A stretch of 64,000 bases of DNA from Xanthomonas sp. XNM01 (GCF_014851915.1 NZ_JACVAP010000001.1:124001-188000); one strand, 5' to 3'; shown: positions 1 to 9,550, counted from the first letter of the stretch. The notes: generated from the letters alone by a model not told the origin. Numbers and translations: made by a program.

Positions 1-2
1 CG

Positions 3-1070
3 GCCCTGCTGGGCTGCGTGGCGATGCTGGTGGGCTGCGGCAAGTCGGAAACCTCGGCAGCGGGCGGGGCGCCGGCCGCGGTCCCGGTCACCACGACGGT
101 GGTCGCGCCACGGGCGTGGAACGACAGCCTGCAGGGGCTGGGTACCGTCAGCGCGCGCGAGTCGGTGACCCTGACCGCCAAGGTCAGCGAGATCGTCGAC
201 CGGGTCCATTTCGAGAGCGGCGACGAGGTCCGCGCCGGGCAGGTGCTGGTGACCCTCAGCGGCAACCAGCAGCAGGCGACCCTGCAGGCCGCCGAGGCCT
301 CGGCCGAGGACGCCGAGCGCCAGTACATCCGCGGCAACGAGCTGGTCCAGGCGCAGCTGATTTCCCGCGCTTCGGTCGACACCCTGCGGGCCACCCGCGA
401 CGCCGCCCGCGCCACCGTGTCCGAGATGCGCGCCAACATCGGCGACCGCACCCTCCGCGCGCCGTTCGCCGGCATGCTCGGCCTGCGCCAGGTCAGCCCC
501 GGCGCGCTGGTCACGCCGGGCACGCCGATCGCCACGCTGGACGACATCGGCTCGGTCTACATCGATTTCCAGCTGCCCGAGACCCAGCTCGGCGGCGTGG
601 CGGTCGGCCAGCGCGTGTTCGGCCGCGTGGCCGCCTTCCCGGGGCGCGACTTCCAGGGCGAGGTGCAGACCATCGACGCGCGGATCGACCCGCAGTCGCG
701 CGCGGTCACCGTGCGCGGCATCTTCGCCAACGACGACCGCGCGCTGCGGCCCGGCATGCTGGTCCAGGTCCGCCTGCAGCAGCGGGAGCGGCAGGCGCTG
801 CTGATCCCGGAGATCTCGGTGATCCAGGTCGGCCGCGACACCTTCGTCTACCGGGTGCGCGAGGACGAGACCGTCGAGCAGGCACCGGTGGCGATCGGCG
901 TGCGCGCCGAGGGCCTGGCCGAGGTCACCGACGGGCTGGAGCCGGGCACCCGCATCGTGGTGGACGGCACCGGCAAGCTGCGCCCGGGCATGCGGATCAG
1001 CGAGAGCACGGTGCAGGAAGCCAAATCGCAGCCGGCCGATGAAGCGCCGGCCGGGGGCGACGCGCAGTGA
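3..1070 (+). CDS. RND efflux periplasmic adaptor (membrane fusion protein), 5' truncated by window edge
   Basis: This is the adaptor subunit of a tripartite RND efflux pump, bridging the inner-membrane transporter to an outer-membrane channel. The frame is open to the left edge. A GTG at 18 is possible but would leave only six residues before the lipobox (LVGC followed by GKS), so the true start and signal peptide probably lie outside the window. After an Ala/Pro linker come the first lipoyl-like half (VSEIVDRVHFESGDEVRAGQ), an Ala-rich alpha-hairpin, the second half (RAPFAGMLGLRQVSPGALV), then beta-barrel and membrane-proximal segments, ending in an acidic Ala/Gly tail. The stop overlaps the GTG start of the pump gene by four bases, so the two are translationally coupled. 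The substrate cannot be read from the sequence. Confidence 0.93.
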   Translation, partial: ALLGCVAMLVGCGKSETSAAGGAPAAVPVTTTVVAPRAWNDSLQGLGTVSARESVTLTAKVSEIVDRVHFESGDEVRAGQVLVTLSGNQQQATLQAAEASAEDAERQYIRGNELVQAQLISRASVDTLRATRDAARATVSEMRANIGDRTLRAPFAGMLGLRQVSPGALVTPGTPIATLDDIGSVYIDFQLPETQLGGVAVGQRVFGRVAAFPGRDFQGEVQTIDARIDPQSRAVTVRGIFANDDRALRPGMLVQVRLQQRERQALLIPEISVIQVGRDTFVYRVREDETVEQAPVAIGVRAEGLAEVTDGLEPGTRIVVDGTGKLRPGMRISESTVQEAKSQPADEAPAGGDAQ

Positions 1071-4000
1071 AGCTGTCCGACCTGTCGATCAAGCGGCCGG
1101 TGTTCGCCGCGGTGATCAGCCTGCTGCTGGTCGCGCTGGGGGTGATGGCCTTCACCCGCCTGACGGTGCGCGAGCTGCCCAACATCGACCCGCCGATCGT
1201 ATCGGTCCAGGTCAGCTACCCAGGCGCCTCGGCGGCGGTGGTCGAGACCCGTATCACCCAGATCCTCGAGGACGCGCTGGCCGGCATCGAGGGCATCCGC
1301 ACGATCGAGTCGCGCAGCCGCAACGGCCGCTCGGACGTCACCATCGAGTTCAACCTGACCCGCGACATCGAGGCCGCCGCCAACGACGTGCGCGACGCGA
1401 TCAGCCGGGTCATGGACCGGATGCCGATCGAGGCCGATCCGCCCGAGATCTCCAAGGTCGAGGCCGACGCCGACGCGATCATGTGGCTTAACATGCGCTC
1501 CAGCGTGATGGACACGATGGAGCTCAGCGACTACGCGGACCGCTACGTGGTCGACCGGCTGTCGGCGCTGGACGGCGTGGCCCGGGTGCAGCTGTCCGGC
1601 GCGCAGCGCTACGCGATGCGGATCTGGCTGGACCGCGATGCGATGGCCGCGCGCGGCGTCACCGCCAGCGACGTCGAGCAGGCGCTGCGCAGCGAGAACA
1701 TCGAGCTGCCCGCCGGCCGGATCGAATCGGAAACCCGTGACTTCACCCTGCGCGTCGAGCGCGGCTACCGCGAGCCGGACCAGTTCGCGCAGATCCCGCT
1801 GCGCAAGGGCGCCGACGGCTACGTCGTGCGCATGGGCGACGTGGCGCGGATCGAGCTCGGCGCGGCCGAACGGCGCTCCTACATGCGCAGCAACTCGATC
1901 CCCAACGTCGGCCTGGGCATCGTGCGCACCTCGATCGCCAACGCGCTGGACGTGGCCCAGGCCGCCCGCGCCGAGGCCGAGCGGATCCAGCAGACGCTGC
2001 CGGAAGGCACCGAGATCTTCGTCGCCGCCGACAACACCGTGTTCATCGATGCGGCGATCAGCCGGGTGTACTGGACGCTGGCCGAGGCGATGGCGCTGGT
2101 GTTCATCGTCATCTGGCTGTTCCTTGGCAGCCTGCGCGCGGCGCTGATCCCGGCGGTCACGGTGCCGGTCTGCCTGGTGGCGGCGTTCATCGCGCTGTAC
2201 GCGTTCGGCTTCTCGATCAACCTGCTGACCCTGCTCGCGCTGGTGCTGTGCATCGGCCTGGTGGTCGACGACGCGATCATCGTGCTGGAGAACGTGCAGC
2301 GCCGCGCCGACCTCGGCGAACCGCCGCTGGTGGCCGCGCGACGCGGCACCAGACAGGTCGCGTTCGCGGTGATCGCCACCACCGCGGTGCTGGTGGCGGT
2401 GTTCCTGCCGGTCGGCTTCATGGAGGGCAACTCGGGGCGCCTGTTCCGCGAGCTGTCGGTGGCGCTGGCCGGCGCTGTCGCGCTGTCGGCCTTCATCGCG
2501 CTGACCCTGACCCCGATGATGTGCTCCAAGCTGGTGCGCCCGCACGGGCACAGGCAGACCGGTTTCAACGCCTGGACCAACCGCCATCTCAATCGCCTCG
2601 GCGAGGCCTACGGGCGCGGGGTCGGCCGGCTGGTCGCGCTGTCCGGCGTGCGCCTGACCGCGCTGATCGCCGCGATCATGGCCACCTGCGCGCTGGTGGC
2701 CATGCTGCTGTTCTGGCGCGTGCCCAGCGAGCTGTCGCCGGCCGAGGACCGTGGCCGCTTCTTCATCGGCGTCGATGGTCCGGAAGGGGCCGGCTACGAC
2801 TACACGGTCGCGCAGATGCAGCAGGTCGAGAAGATCTTCGCACCGCTGGTCGGCGAGGACCGGCCGATCGAGCGCGCCAATTCGCGCGTGCCGCGCGGCT
2901 GGGGCGGCAGCGAGGACATGCACACCGGGCAGGTGATCGTGTTCCTGCGCGACTGGCGCGACCGCGATGCCAGCACCGCCGAGGTGGTCGAACAGCTGCG
3001 TGGGCGGCTGGCGCAGCTGCCCGGCGTGCAGGCGCGCGCCAACGTACCCGGTGGCCTCGTCGGCAGCCGCGGCCAGCGCTACCAGCTGGTGCTGGGCGGG
3101 CCGGACTATGCCGAGCTGGCGCAGTGGCGCGACCGGATCCTGGCGCGGATGCGTGAGAACCCGGGCATCCAGGATCCGGACTCGGACTACAAGGAGACCC
3201 GCCCGCAGATGCGGGTGGACATCGACCGCGCGCGCGCGGCCGACCTGGGCGTGTCGGTGCAGGAGATCGGACGCACGCTGGAAACGATGATGGGCCAGCG
3301 CCAGGTCACCACCTTCGTCGACAACGGCGAGGAGTACGACGTGCTGCTGCAGGCCGACCGCGACCGACGCATGGCGCCCGACGACCTGACCGGCACCTTC
3401 GTGCGCGGCCGCGACGGCGTGCTGGTGCCGCTGTCCAACCTGGTGACACTCAGCGAGATCGCCGAGCCGGGCAGCTTCAACCGGTTCAACCGGCTGCGTT
3501 CGATCACGATCGCAGGCGGCCTGGCGCCCGGTTACACGATGAGCGAGGCGATCGCCTGGACCTACCAGGTCGCCGCCGAGGAACTGCCCGACTATGCGCA
3601 GGTGGACTGGAAGGGCGAGAGCCGCGAGTTCCAGGAAGCCGGTGGCGCGGTGATCCTGACCTTCGCGATGGCGCTGCTGATCGTCTACCTGGTGCTGGCC
3701 GCGCAGTTCGAGAGCTTCATCCATCCGCTGACGATCATGCTGACCGTGCCGCTGGCGGTGCTCGGCGCGCTGCTCGGGCTGTGGGCGACCGGCGGCACGC
3801 TCAACCTGTTCAGCCAGATCGGCATCGTGATGCTGATCGGCCTGGCGGCGAAGAACGGCATCCTGATCGTCGAGTTCGCCAACCAGCTGCGCGACGAGGG
3901 CCGCACCGTCCGTGCCGCCATCGCCGAGGCCTCGGCGGTGCGCCTGCGCCCGATCCTGATGACCTCCGCGGCGACGATCATGGGCGCGATCCCGCTGGTC

Positions 4001-4204
4001 GTCGCCGGCGGCCCGGGTTCGGCCAGCCGCGCCACGATCGGCATCGTGGTGATCTTCGGTGTGGCGTTCTCGACGCTGCTCTCGCTGTTCGTGGTGCCGA
4101 CGTTCTACGCGTTGCTGGCGCCGTTCACACGCTCGCCGGACGCGCTGGCGCAGGAGCTCGACAAGCTGGAGGCCGAGACCCCCGAGGTGGGCGGCCATGC
4201 CTGA
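1067..4204 (+). CDS. RND multidrug efflux permease (HAE1-type inner-membrane pump)
   Basis: This is a proton-driven inner-membrane RND pump of 1045 residues, the usual length for the hydrophobe/amphiphile efflux (HAE1) class of AcrB/MexB. TM1 is at residues 10-30. Two large periplasmic domains flank the second half. TM4 carries the paired proton-relay aspartates at 401-402 (GLVVDDAIIVLENV), and the TM10 lysine is at 929 (LAAKNGILIVEF). This combination indicates drug rather than heavy-metal export. It starts with GTG overlapping the adaptor stop, so adaptor and pump form one operon. No outer-membrane channel gene is visible. The outer partner could be a shared TolC or lie upstream of the window. 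Substrates are unknown. Confidence 0.95.
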   Translation: MKLSDLSIKRPVFAAVISLLLVALGVMAFTRLTVRELPNIDPPIVSVQVSYPGASAAVVETRITQILEDALAGIEGIRTIESRSRNGRSDVTIEFNLTRDIEAAANDVRDAISRVMDRMPIEADPPEISKVEADADAIMWLNMRSSVMDTMELSDYADRYVVDRLSALDGVARVQLSGAQRYAMRIWLDRDAMAARGVTASDVEQALRSENIELPAGRIESETRDFTLRVERGYREPDQFAQIPLRKGADGYVVRMGDVARIELGAAERRSYMRSNSIPNVGLGIVRTSIANALDVAQAARAEAERIQQTLPEGTEIFVAADNTVFIDAAISRVYWTLAEAMALVFIVIWLFLGSLRAALIPAVTVPVCLVAAFIALYAFGFSINLLTLLALVLCIGLVVDDAIIVLENVQRRADLGEPPLVAARRGTRQVAFAVIATTAVLVAVFLPVGFMEGNSGRLFRELSVALAGAVALSAFIALTLTPMMCSKLVRPHGHRQTGFNAWTNRHLNRLGEAYGRGVGRLVALSGVRLTALIAAIMATCALVAMLLFWRVPSELSPAEDRGRFFIGVDGPEGAGYDYTVAQMQQVEKIFAPLVGEDRPIERANSRVPRGWGGSEDMHTGQVIVFLRDWRDRDASTAEVVEQLRGRLAQLPGVQARANVPGGLVGSRGQRYQLVLGGPDYAELAQWRDRILARMRENPGIQDPDSDYKETRPQMRVDIDRARAADLGVSVQEIGRTLETMMGQRQVTTFVDNGEEYDVLLQADRDRRMAPDDLTGTFVRGRDGVLVPLSNLVTLSEIAEPGSFNRFNRLRSITIAGGLAPGYTMSEAIAWTYQVAAEELPDYAQVDWKGESREFQEAGGAVILTFAMALLIVYLVLAAQFESFIHPLTIMLTVPLAVLGALLGLWATGGTLNLFSQIGIVMLIGLAAKNGILIVEFANQLRDEGRTVRAAIAEASAVRLRPILMTSAATIMGAIPLVVAGGPGSASRATIGIVVIFGVAFSTLLSLFVVPTFYALLAPFTRSPDALAQELDKLEAETPEVGGHA

Positions 4205-4751
4205 GTCGGGGCGCTGGGACGGGCTGCGGCTGCAGGGCGAGGGCTTCGTCCTGCGCCGCTGGCATCCCGACGACCTTGACGTGCTGCTGTTGCACGCCGA
4301 CGACCCGGAAGTGCCGCGCGGGCTCAGCGACCGGTTTCCGCACCCGTACACCCGCGCCGACGGCGAGGCGTTCCTGGCCGGCCATGTGGTCGACCTGGCG
4401 ATGCCGGTGCTGGCGATCGAGGTCGGCGGTCACGCCTGCGGCAGCATCGGCGTGCGCGTCGGGCAGGCCGAGCGACGCCATGGCGGCGAACTCGGCTACT
4501 GGCTGGGGCGCGCCCATTGGGGGCGGGGCCTGATGAGCGCGGCGGTGGCCGTGTATGCGCCCTGGGTCATGCAGGCGCTGTCGCTGTACCGGTTGCAGGC
4601 CACGGTGCTCGCGTTCAACCGAGGCTCGGCGCGGGTGCTGGAAAAGAACGGGTTCGCAGAGGAGGGGCTGATGCGGGCGGCCGTGGTCAAGGATGGCGTG
4701 CCGCATGACCTGCGCCTGTTCGCCAGGATCCAATCGCCGGGGCCGGGCTGA
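4197..4751 (+). CDS. GNAT family N-acetyltransferase (RimJ/RimL type)
   Basis: This is a 184-residue acyl-CoA-dependent acetyltransferase of the RimJ/RimL subgroup, which acetylates protein N-termini or small amines. The ATG at 4197 overlaps the pump stop by eight bases. The product opens with a strand typical of the family (LRLQGEGFVLRRWHPDDLD). The acetyl-CoA binding loop is GRAHWGRGLMSAA, preceded by GELGYWLG. The C-terminal region VLEKNGFAEEGLMR is the conserved N-x-x-S-x-x-v-l-e-K-x-G-F-x-x-E-G element. Its overlap with the pump operon suggests co-transcription. A role in modifying a toxic substrate is possible but is inference from position only. Confidence 0.88.
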   Translation: MPESGRWDGLRLQGEGFVLRRWHPDDLDVLLLHADDPEVPRGLSDRFPHPYTRADGEAFLAGHVVDLAMPVLAIEVGGHACGSIGVRVGQAERRHGGELGYWLGRAHWGRGLMSAAVAVYAPWVMQALSLYRLQATVLAFNRGSARVLEKNGFAEEGLMRAAVVKDGVPHDLRLFARIQSPGPG

Positions 4752-4887
4752 GGCCATTCCCGCGGAGGCGGTGTATCGGCGATTGGCCGCGCCCCCTGTC
4801 GAGGATCCTCACGCGCGGTTATCTTGTGGTCACCTTCGCGGGTCCGCCCGCTCCTCTGCCCCGCCATCTGACTGGAGAGCTGCTCCC

Positions 4888-6387
4888 GTGGAAGCCTTTT
4901 TTGCCTGGATCAACGGCATCATCTGGAGCAATGCGCTGATCGCGCTGTGCCTGGGTGCCGGTCTGTGGTTCACCGTCCGCACCCGTTTCATGCAGATCCG
5001 CGGTTTCGCCGAGATGTGCCGCCTGACCCTGGCCGGGCAGAAGTCCGATGCCGGCGTGTCCTCGTTCCAGGCGCTGGCGATGTCGATGGCCGGTCGCATG
5101 GGCATCGGCAACATCGCCGGCGTGGCCACGGCCATCGCCTACGGCGGCCCCGGCGCGGTGTTCTGGATGTGGGTGATGGGCTTCCTCGGCGCGTCGACCT
5201 CGTACATCGAGTGCACCCTGGCCCAGATCTACAAGGAAAAGGACGCCGAAGGGCGCTACCGCGGCGGTCCGGCGTACTACATCGAGAAGGCCATGGGCCT
5301 GAAGTGGTACGCGATGATCTTCGCGCTCTCGACAATCGTCGCTGCCGGCCTGCTGCTGCCGGGCGTGCAGGCCAACGCCATCGCCGACAGTGCCAGCGCC
5401 GTGCTGTGCGGCGCCAATGGCTGCGCCGCGGTCGGCGGCGCCGGCGGCGCCAAGCTGTGGATCGGCCTGGTCGTGGCCGCGCTGCTGGCGACGATCATCT
5501 TCGGCGGCATCAAGCGTATCGCCACCTTCGCCGAGATCGTCGTGCCGTTCATGGCCCTGGGCTTCATCCTGATGGCCGTGCTGGTGATGGTGTTCAACGC
5601 GAACAAGGTGCCGGCGATGTTCTCCGACATCTTCTCCAGCGCGTTCGGCGCGCATGCCGCCTTCGGCGCGATCATCGGCCAGGCGATCGCGTGGGGCGTC
5701 AAGCGCGGCATCTACGCCAACGAGGCCGGCCAGGGCACCGGCCCGCACGCCGCCGCCGCCGCCGAGGTTTCGCACCCGGCCAAGCAGGGCTACGTGCAGG
5801 CCTTCGCGATCTACTTCGACACCATGCTGGTCTGCACCTCGACCGCGTTCCTGCTGCTGTCCACCGGCATGTACAACACCTTCCAGGTGGCCAAGGAGAA
5901 CGGCAAGGAGGTGCTGACCGCGGTGTTCACCGGCGTGCCCGGCGTGCAGCCCGACGAGGGCGCGAAGTTCACCCAGGCCGCGGTCGAGTCGGTGCTGCCG
6001 GGCTGGGGCGCGGGCTTCGTGGCGATCGCGCTGTTCTTCTTCGCGTTCACCACGATCATGGCCTATTACTACATGGCCGAGACCAACCTGACCTACGTCG
6101 CCGGCACCCGCAAGACCCACCCGGTGGCGACCCTGCTGCTGCGCCTGGCGATCGTCGGCATGGTGGTGTTCGGCGCCTACCACGACGCGAAGATGGCCTG
6201 GACCCTGGGCGACATCGGCGTCGGCGTGATGGCATGGCTCAATGTCGTCGCGATCCTGATCCTGCAGAAGCCGGCGTTGGCCGCGCTGCGCGACTACGAG
6301 CGGCAGAAGAAGCTGGGTCTGGATCCGGTGTTCGATCCGGACGTGGCCGGTATCCGCAACGCCGATTTCTGGAAGAAGCGTGTCTGA
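4888..6387 (+). CDS. sodium:alanine symporter (AGCS family)
   Basis: This is an inner-membrane amino acid carrier of the alanine/glycine:cation symporter family, 499 residues, predicted to import alanine or glycine with sodium. The start is GTG at 4888, preceded by a GGAGAG ribosome-binding site. An in-frame upstream extension back to 4693 would read through the acetyltransferase tail and is not family-like. Signature segments are MSMAGRMGIGNIAGVA near residue 70 and YANEAGQGTGPHAAAAAEV near residue 280. About ten to twelve hydrophobic helices are visible. The C-terminus is charged and cytoplasmic. The next gene starts two bases after the stop, suggesting a joint transcript with rlmB. Confidence 0.94.
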   Translation: MEAFFAWINGIIWSNALIALCLGAGLWFTVRTRFMQIRGFAEMCRLTLAGQKSDAGVSSFQALAMSMAGRMGIGNIAGVATAIAYGGPGAVFWMWVMGFLGASTSYIECTLAQIYKEKDAEGRYRGGPAYYIEKAMGLKWYAMIFALSTIVAAGLLLPGVQANAIADSASAVLCGANGCAAVGGAGGAKLWIGLVVAALLATIIFGGIKRIATFAEIVVPFMALGFILMAVLVMVFNANKVPAMFSDIFSSAFGAHAAFGAIIGQAIAWGVKRGIYANEAGQGTGPHAAAAAEVSHPAKQGYVQAFAIYFDTMLVCTSTAFLLLSTGMYNTFQVAKENGKEVLTAVFTGVPGVQPDEGAKFTQAAVESVLPGWGAGFVAIALFFFAFTTIMAYYYMAETNLTYVAGTRKTHPVATLLLRLAIVGMVVFGAYHDAKMAWTLGDIGVGVMAWLNVVAILILQKPALAALRDYERQKKLGLDPVFDPDVAGIRNADFWKKRV

Positions 6388-6388
6388 G

Positions 6389-7255
6389 ATGAGTGGTCCG
6401 TGGAAACAGCGTCCTCCGGCGCGCCCGCCCCGCAACGATGGCCCGCCGCGTGCGGCGGCGCCAGCGCGTGACGGGGTGCCGCGCGATCCCGCCGCGGCCG
6501 GTGCATCGGTGCCGCGGGCCGGCCGCGATGAAGTCCGCTTGTACGGCCTCAATGCCGTGCATGCGGTGTTCGCCCGGCGGCCCGAGGCGATCCGCAAGGT
6601 CTACCTGCTCGAATCGCGGATCGCCGCGCTGAAGCCGTTGCTGGCCTGGTGCGTGAAGCACCGGGTCGGGTACCGCGTGGTCGAGGAGCAGGACCTGGAA
6701 CGGCTGACCGCGAGCGGCCACCACGAAGGCGTGGTGGCCGACGTGCTGAAGGAGCCGCAGGCCACGTTGGCGGACTGGCTGGCCGCGCTGCCGGCCGCCG
6801 CGCCCGCGCTGGCGATCTGGCTCGATGGCGTCGGCAACCCGCACAACTTCGGCGCGATCCTGCGCTCGGCCGCGCACTTCGGCGTGTCGGCGCTGCTGCT
6901 GCCGCAGCGCGCGTCGCTGGCCCTGTCCGGTGCGGCCGCGCGCGTGGCCGAAGGCGGCGCCGAACAGGTGCCACTGGTACGCATGGGCGACACCGACGCG
7001 GCGCTGGCCCAGCTGCGCGCTGCGGGGTTCACCACGGCTGCGACGGTCGTACGGGGTGGTGATTCGCTGTTCGCGGCGCCGTTGCCGCCGCGCCTGATTT
7101 ATGTGATGGGTGCCGAAGGCGAGGGCATGGACGGCGATCTGGCCGCGGCCTGCGATCTGCGGCTGTCGATTCCCGGCACCGGCACGGTCGAAAGCCTCAA
7201 CGTCGCCGCGGCAACGGCGGTGTTCCTGGCGCAGTGGGCGAGCCGCCGCGTGTGA
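6389..7255 (+). CDS. rlmB: 23S rRNA (guanosine-2'-O-)-methyltransferase RlmB, TrmH/SpoU family
   Basis: This is a SAM-dependent ribose 2'-O-methyltransferase of the knotted SPOUT class. By homology it modifies G2251 of 23S rRNA. The chosen ATG at 6389 follows the symporter stop. A GTG at 6380 would add three residues. About 50 residues of Pro/Arg/Ala-rich N-terminal extension precede the small substrate-binding domain (VRLYGLNAVHAVFARRPEAI). The catalytic domain holds all three SpoU motifs: GVGNPHNFGAILRSAAHFG, IYVMGAEGEGM and IPGTGTVESLNVAAATAVFL. At 288 residues it exceeds E. coli RlmB because of the N-terminal extension. It overlaps the next methyltransferase by four bases. Another TrmH-like specificity (such as tRNA Gm) cannot be excluded. 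Confidence 0.88.
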   Translation: MSGPWKQRPPARPPRNDGPPRAAAPARDGVPRDPAAAGASVPRAGRDEVRLYGLNAVHAVFARRPEAIRKVYLLESRIAALKPLLAWCVKHRVGYRVVEEQDLERLTASGHHEGVVADVLKEPQATLADWLAALPAAAPALAIWLDGVGNPHNFGAILRSAAHFGVSALLLPQRASLALSGAAARVAEGGAEQVPLVRMGDTDAALAQLRAAGFTTAATVVRGGDSLFAAPLPPRLIYVMGAEGEGMDGDLAAACDLRLSIPGTGTVESLNVAAATAVFLAQWASRRV

Positions 7256-8067
7256 ACACGGGGTGGTCGTCGTTCGAAGACTGGAAGCGCGCCGAACCCG
7301 GCGTGGTGGCGTCGGACCCCGGCGCGTTGCAGGCCGCGGCCGGTCCGGTATTGCCGGGGCAGTGTGCGGTCTGCGGCAGCCGGGCCGGATTCCGGAACGG
7401 CCTGCATGAGGACCCGCGCGAAGGATTGCCCTGCCTGGCCTGCGGATGCAATGCGCGCCAGCGCGCGGTCGGAGCACTGGTGCTGTCCGCGTCCGGTGGC
7501 GCTCCCGGAGAGCGCATCTATCTGACCGAACAGGCCAGTCGGCTGTTCGTGTCGCTCCGCCGTCGGCGTCCGGGTCTCAGGGGAAGCGAGTACGTCTTTT
7601 CCCGGTTCACGCGGCTGCGGCTGCGGATCTGGTTGCTGCGCAAGGGCGTGTGGCCTGCGCTGATGCACGAGGACGTGACCGCGCTGCGCTTCGCGGAGGC
7701 ATCGCTGGACGTGGTGGCCACGCTGGACGTGCTCGAGCACGTGCCCGACCATCGGGCTGCACTGGCCGAATTCGCGCGGGTGCTCGGGCCGGGAGGCGTC
7801 CTGCTGATCACCGTTCCGTTCTATTGGGACCGACCGCAGAACACGGTCATCGCCCATCGTTCGGAGCGCGGCGTCGTGGACTTCATCGGCGAGCCCGAGT
7901 ACCACGGCGATCCCGTGAGCGGTGGCGTGCCGTGCTTCCACCACTTCGGATGGGCCCTGCTGGACGATCTGAGGGACGCCGGCTTCAGCGAGGTGGCCGC
8001 ACACCGCCTGCGCGATCCGGAGGCAGGGCTTCCGGATGGCGTGTGGGTGCTCAGGGCGGTGCGCTGA
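7252..8067 (+). CDS. class I SAM-dependent methyltransferase with N-terminal zinc ribbon
   Basis: This 271-residue protein starts at a GTG that overlaps the rlmB stop (GTGA), so translation is coupled. Cysteines at residues 38 and 41 (CAVC) and at 61, 64 and 66 (CLACGC) form a likely zinc ribbon. The C-terminal two thirds is a Methyltransf_11-type Rossmann fold: LDVVATLDVLEHVPDH is the post-II acidic/helix region and GPGGVLLITVPFYWDRPQN the motif III strand. The SAM-binding glycine loop of motif I is not canonical. The substrate is unknown. Similar zinc-ribbon methyltransferases occur among sugar and glycan-modifying enzymes, but coupling to an rRNA methyltransferase also makes an RNA substrate possible. 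Confidence 0.8.
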   Translation: MNTGWSSFEDWKRAEPGVVASDPGALQAAAGPVLPGQCAVCGSRAGFRNGLHEDPREGLPCLACGCNARQRAVGALVLSASGGAPGERIYLTEQASRLFVSLRRRRPGLRGSEYVFSRFTRLRLRIWLLRKGVWPALMHEDVTALRFAEASLDVVATLDVLEHVPDHRAALAEFARVLGPGGVLLITVPFYWDRPQNTVIAHRSERGVVDFIGEPEYHGDPVSGGVPCFHHFGWALLDDLRDAGFSEVAAHRLRDPEAGLPDGVWVLRAVR

Positions 8068-8143
8068 GCCGCACGCCGCCGGGACGTTCGCGCAGCGCTG
8101 GGGTCGGCCTGCGGATCGAGTGGATGCCTGCCTGGGCCGATGC

Positions 8144-9550
8144 TCAGTCCTGCTTCACATGGCTGCCGAAGTCGCCTTCCGCCTCGGCCGCCAGCCATGC
8201 GAACACGGCGTAGGCCGCCACGTTCTGCGCCAGCGCGGCCGGGTCGATCTTGTCCAAGGTGTCGTCGGCGGTGTGGTGCAGGTGGAAATAATCGCTGCCG
8301 TCCTGCGCCAGCCACGCCCAGGTCGTGCCCTTGGCCGACAGCGGGCCGATGTCCGGACCCGGGCCGCCCTTGCCGGGTGCGTAGGCGATGCCCAGCGGCG
8401 CCAGCGCCTCGGCGATCTGCCGCGTCGCGGCCTGCGCATGTTCCGGAGCGCCGGTGTTGAACGCATAGATGCGGCCGGCACCGAAGTCGCTTTCCGCTGC
8501 GAGCACATGCCGGCTGGCGTCCGCCGCATGCCGTTCGGCATAGGCCTTGCCGCCGAACAGGCCCTGTTCCTCGTTGGCGTAGGCGACCACGCGGATGCTG
8601 CGCGCCGGGCGCTTCGGCTGTTGCCTGATCAGGTGCGCGGCGGCCATCGTGATGCCGATGCCGGCTGCATCGTCGACCGCGCCGGTGCCCAGGTCCCACG
8701 AGTCCAGGTGCGCGCCGATCAGCACCACTTCTTTCGGCCGGCTGCCGCCGGTGATCTCGCCGATCACATTCTGTGAGGTGTACTGGCCATCCCAGCCGCA
8801 GTCCAGCGCCAACTGGACGGTGACCGGGCCACGTGCGGCCAGGCGCGCGAGCTGGTCGGCGTCGGGAATGCTCAGTGCCGCCGATGGCACCGGCGTCAGC
8901 CCCTCGTCGAACCGGGTGATGCCGGTATGCGCGACGCGGTGGTTGTCGGTGCCGGCCGAGCGCATCAGGAAGCCGATCGCGCCCTTGCGGATCGCCGCCG
9001 ACGGGCCGCGCGAGCGCACCGCGCCGCCGGCGCCATAGCCGCTGCCATCGCGCGCGGCCTGCATCTGGAAATCGACGAAGGCGATCTTTCCGGGCAGTGA
9101 ACCGTCGGGAGCGGCCTCGAGGGCGGCCAGGTCGGCGAAGCGCACGATCTGTGCTTCCACCGTGCCGCCCGGGCTGCCGCCGAGCGCGGTGATCGCCAGC
9201 GGCTGCGCGTGCGCGCCGACCACGGCCGCGCGTTCGCTGCGGCGCTCCCACTTCGGGAAGGTCACCGGCTCGGTCCAGACCCGGTCGAATCCCAGTTCGC
9301 GGAACTTCGCCTCGGCCCAGGCCACCGCGCGGGCATCGGCCTCGCTGCCGGCCAGACGCGGGCCGATCTCGGTGGTCAGCGATTCGGTGACCTTCCAGCC
9401 GGTGTCGTCGGCCAGTGCGCGCTCACGCAACTGCGCGGCTTGCGCCAGCGCCGCATCGGGAATCCGTGTCTGCGTGGTCTGCGCCGCATGGGCGGGCGCG
9501 ATGCACGCGAGGGTGGCGGTCAATGCAGCGGCGAGCAGGGCGGTACGCAT
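8144..9550 (-). CDS. secreted M28 family zinc aminopeptidase with PA domain
   Basis: This is a predicted exported metallo-aminopeptidase of 468 residues. The ATG at 9550 gives a clean Sec signal peptide (MRTALLAAALTATLACIAPA, cut after AHA). A longer frame beginning at 9592 would place 14 residues before it and is rejected. The middle region around GAVRSRGPSAAIRKGAIGFL is a protease-associated (PA) insert. The peptidase domain shows the metal-binding run IGAHLDSWDLGTGAVDDAAG and the catalytic glutamates in YANEEQGLFGG. A further ligand histidine lies near the C-terminus (FHLHHTADDTLDKIDP). It likely trims peptides in the periplasm or outside the cell. It stands alone on the minus strand and converges with the methyltransferase. 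Confidence 0.93.
   Translation of the reverse strand: MRTALLAAALTATLACIAPAHAAQTTQTRIPDAALAQAAQLRERALADDTGWKVTESLTTEIGPRLAGSEADARAVAWAEAKFRELGFDRVWTEPVTFPKWERRSERAAVVGAHAQPLAITALGGSPGGTVEAQIVRFADLAALEAAPDGSLPGKIAFVDFQMQAARDGSGYGAGGAVRSRGPSAAIRKGAIGFLMRSAGTDNHRVAHTGITRFDEGLTPVPSAALSIPDADQLARLAARGPVTVQLALDCGWDGQYTSQNVIGEITGGSRPKEVVLIGAHLDSWDLGTGAVDDAAGIGITMAAAHLIRQQPKRPARSIRVVAYANEEQGLFGGKAYAERHAADASRHVLAAESDFGAGRIYAFNTGAPEHAQAATRQIAEALAPLGIAYAPGKGGPGPDIGPLSAKGTTWAWLAQDGSDYFHLHHTADDTLDKIDPAALAQNVAAYAVFAWLAAEAEGDFGSHVKQD

Noticed and set aside
848-4351. A very long antisense open frame opposite the RND pump, and similar ones elsewhere (for example 40644-46748 on the minus strand)
   Set aside because: The translations are Arg/His/Gln/Gly-rich without domains, and mirror the GC-rich third codon positions of the real plus-strand genes. 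They are composition artefacts.
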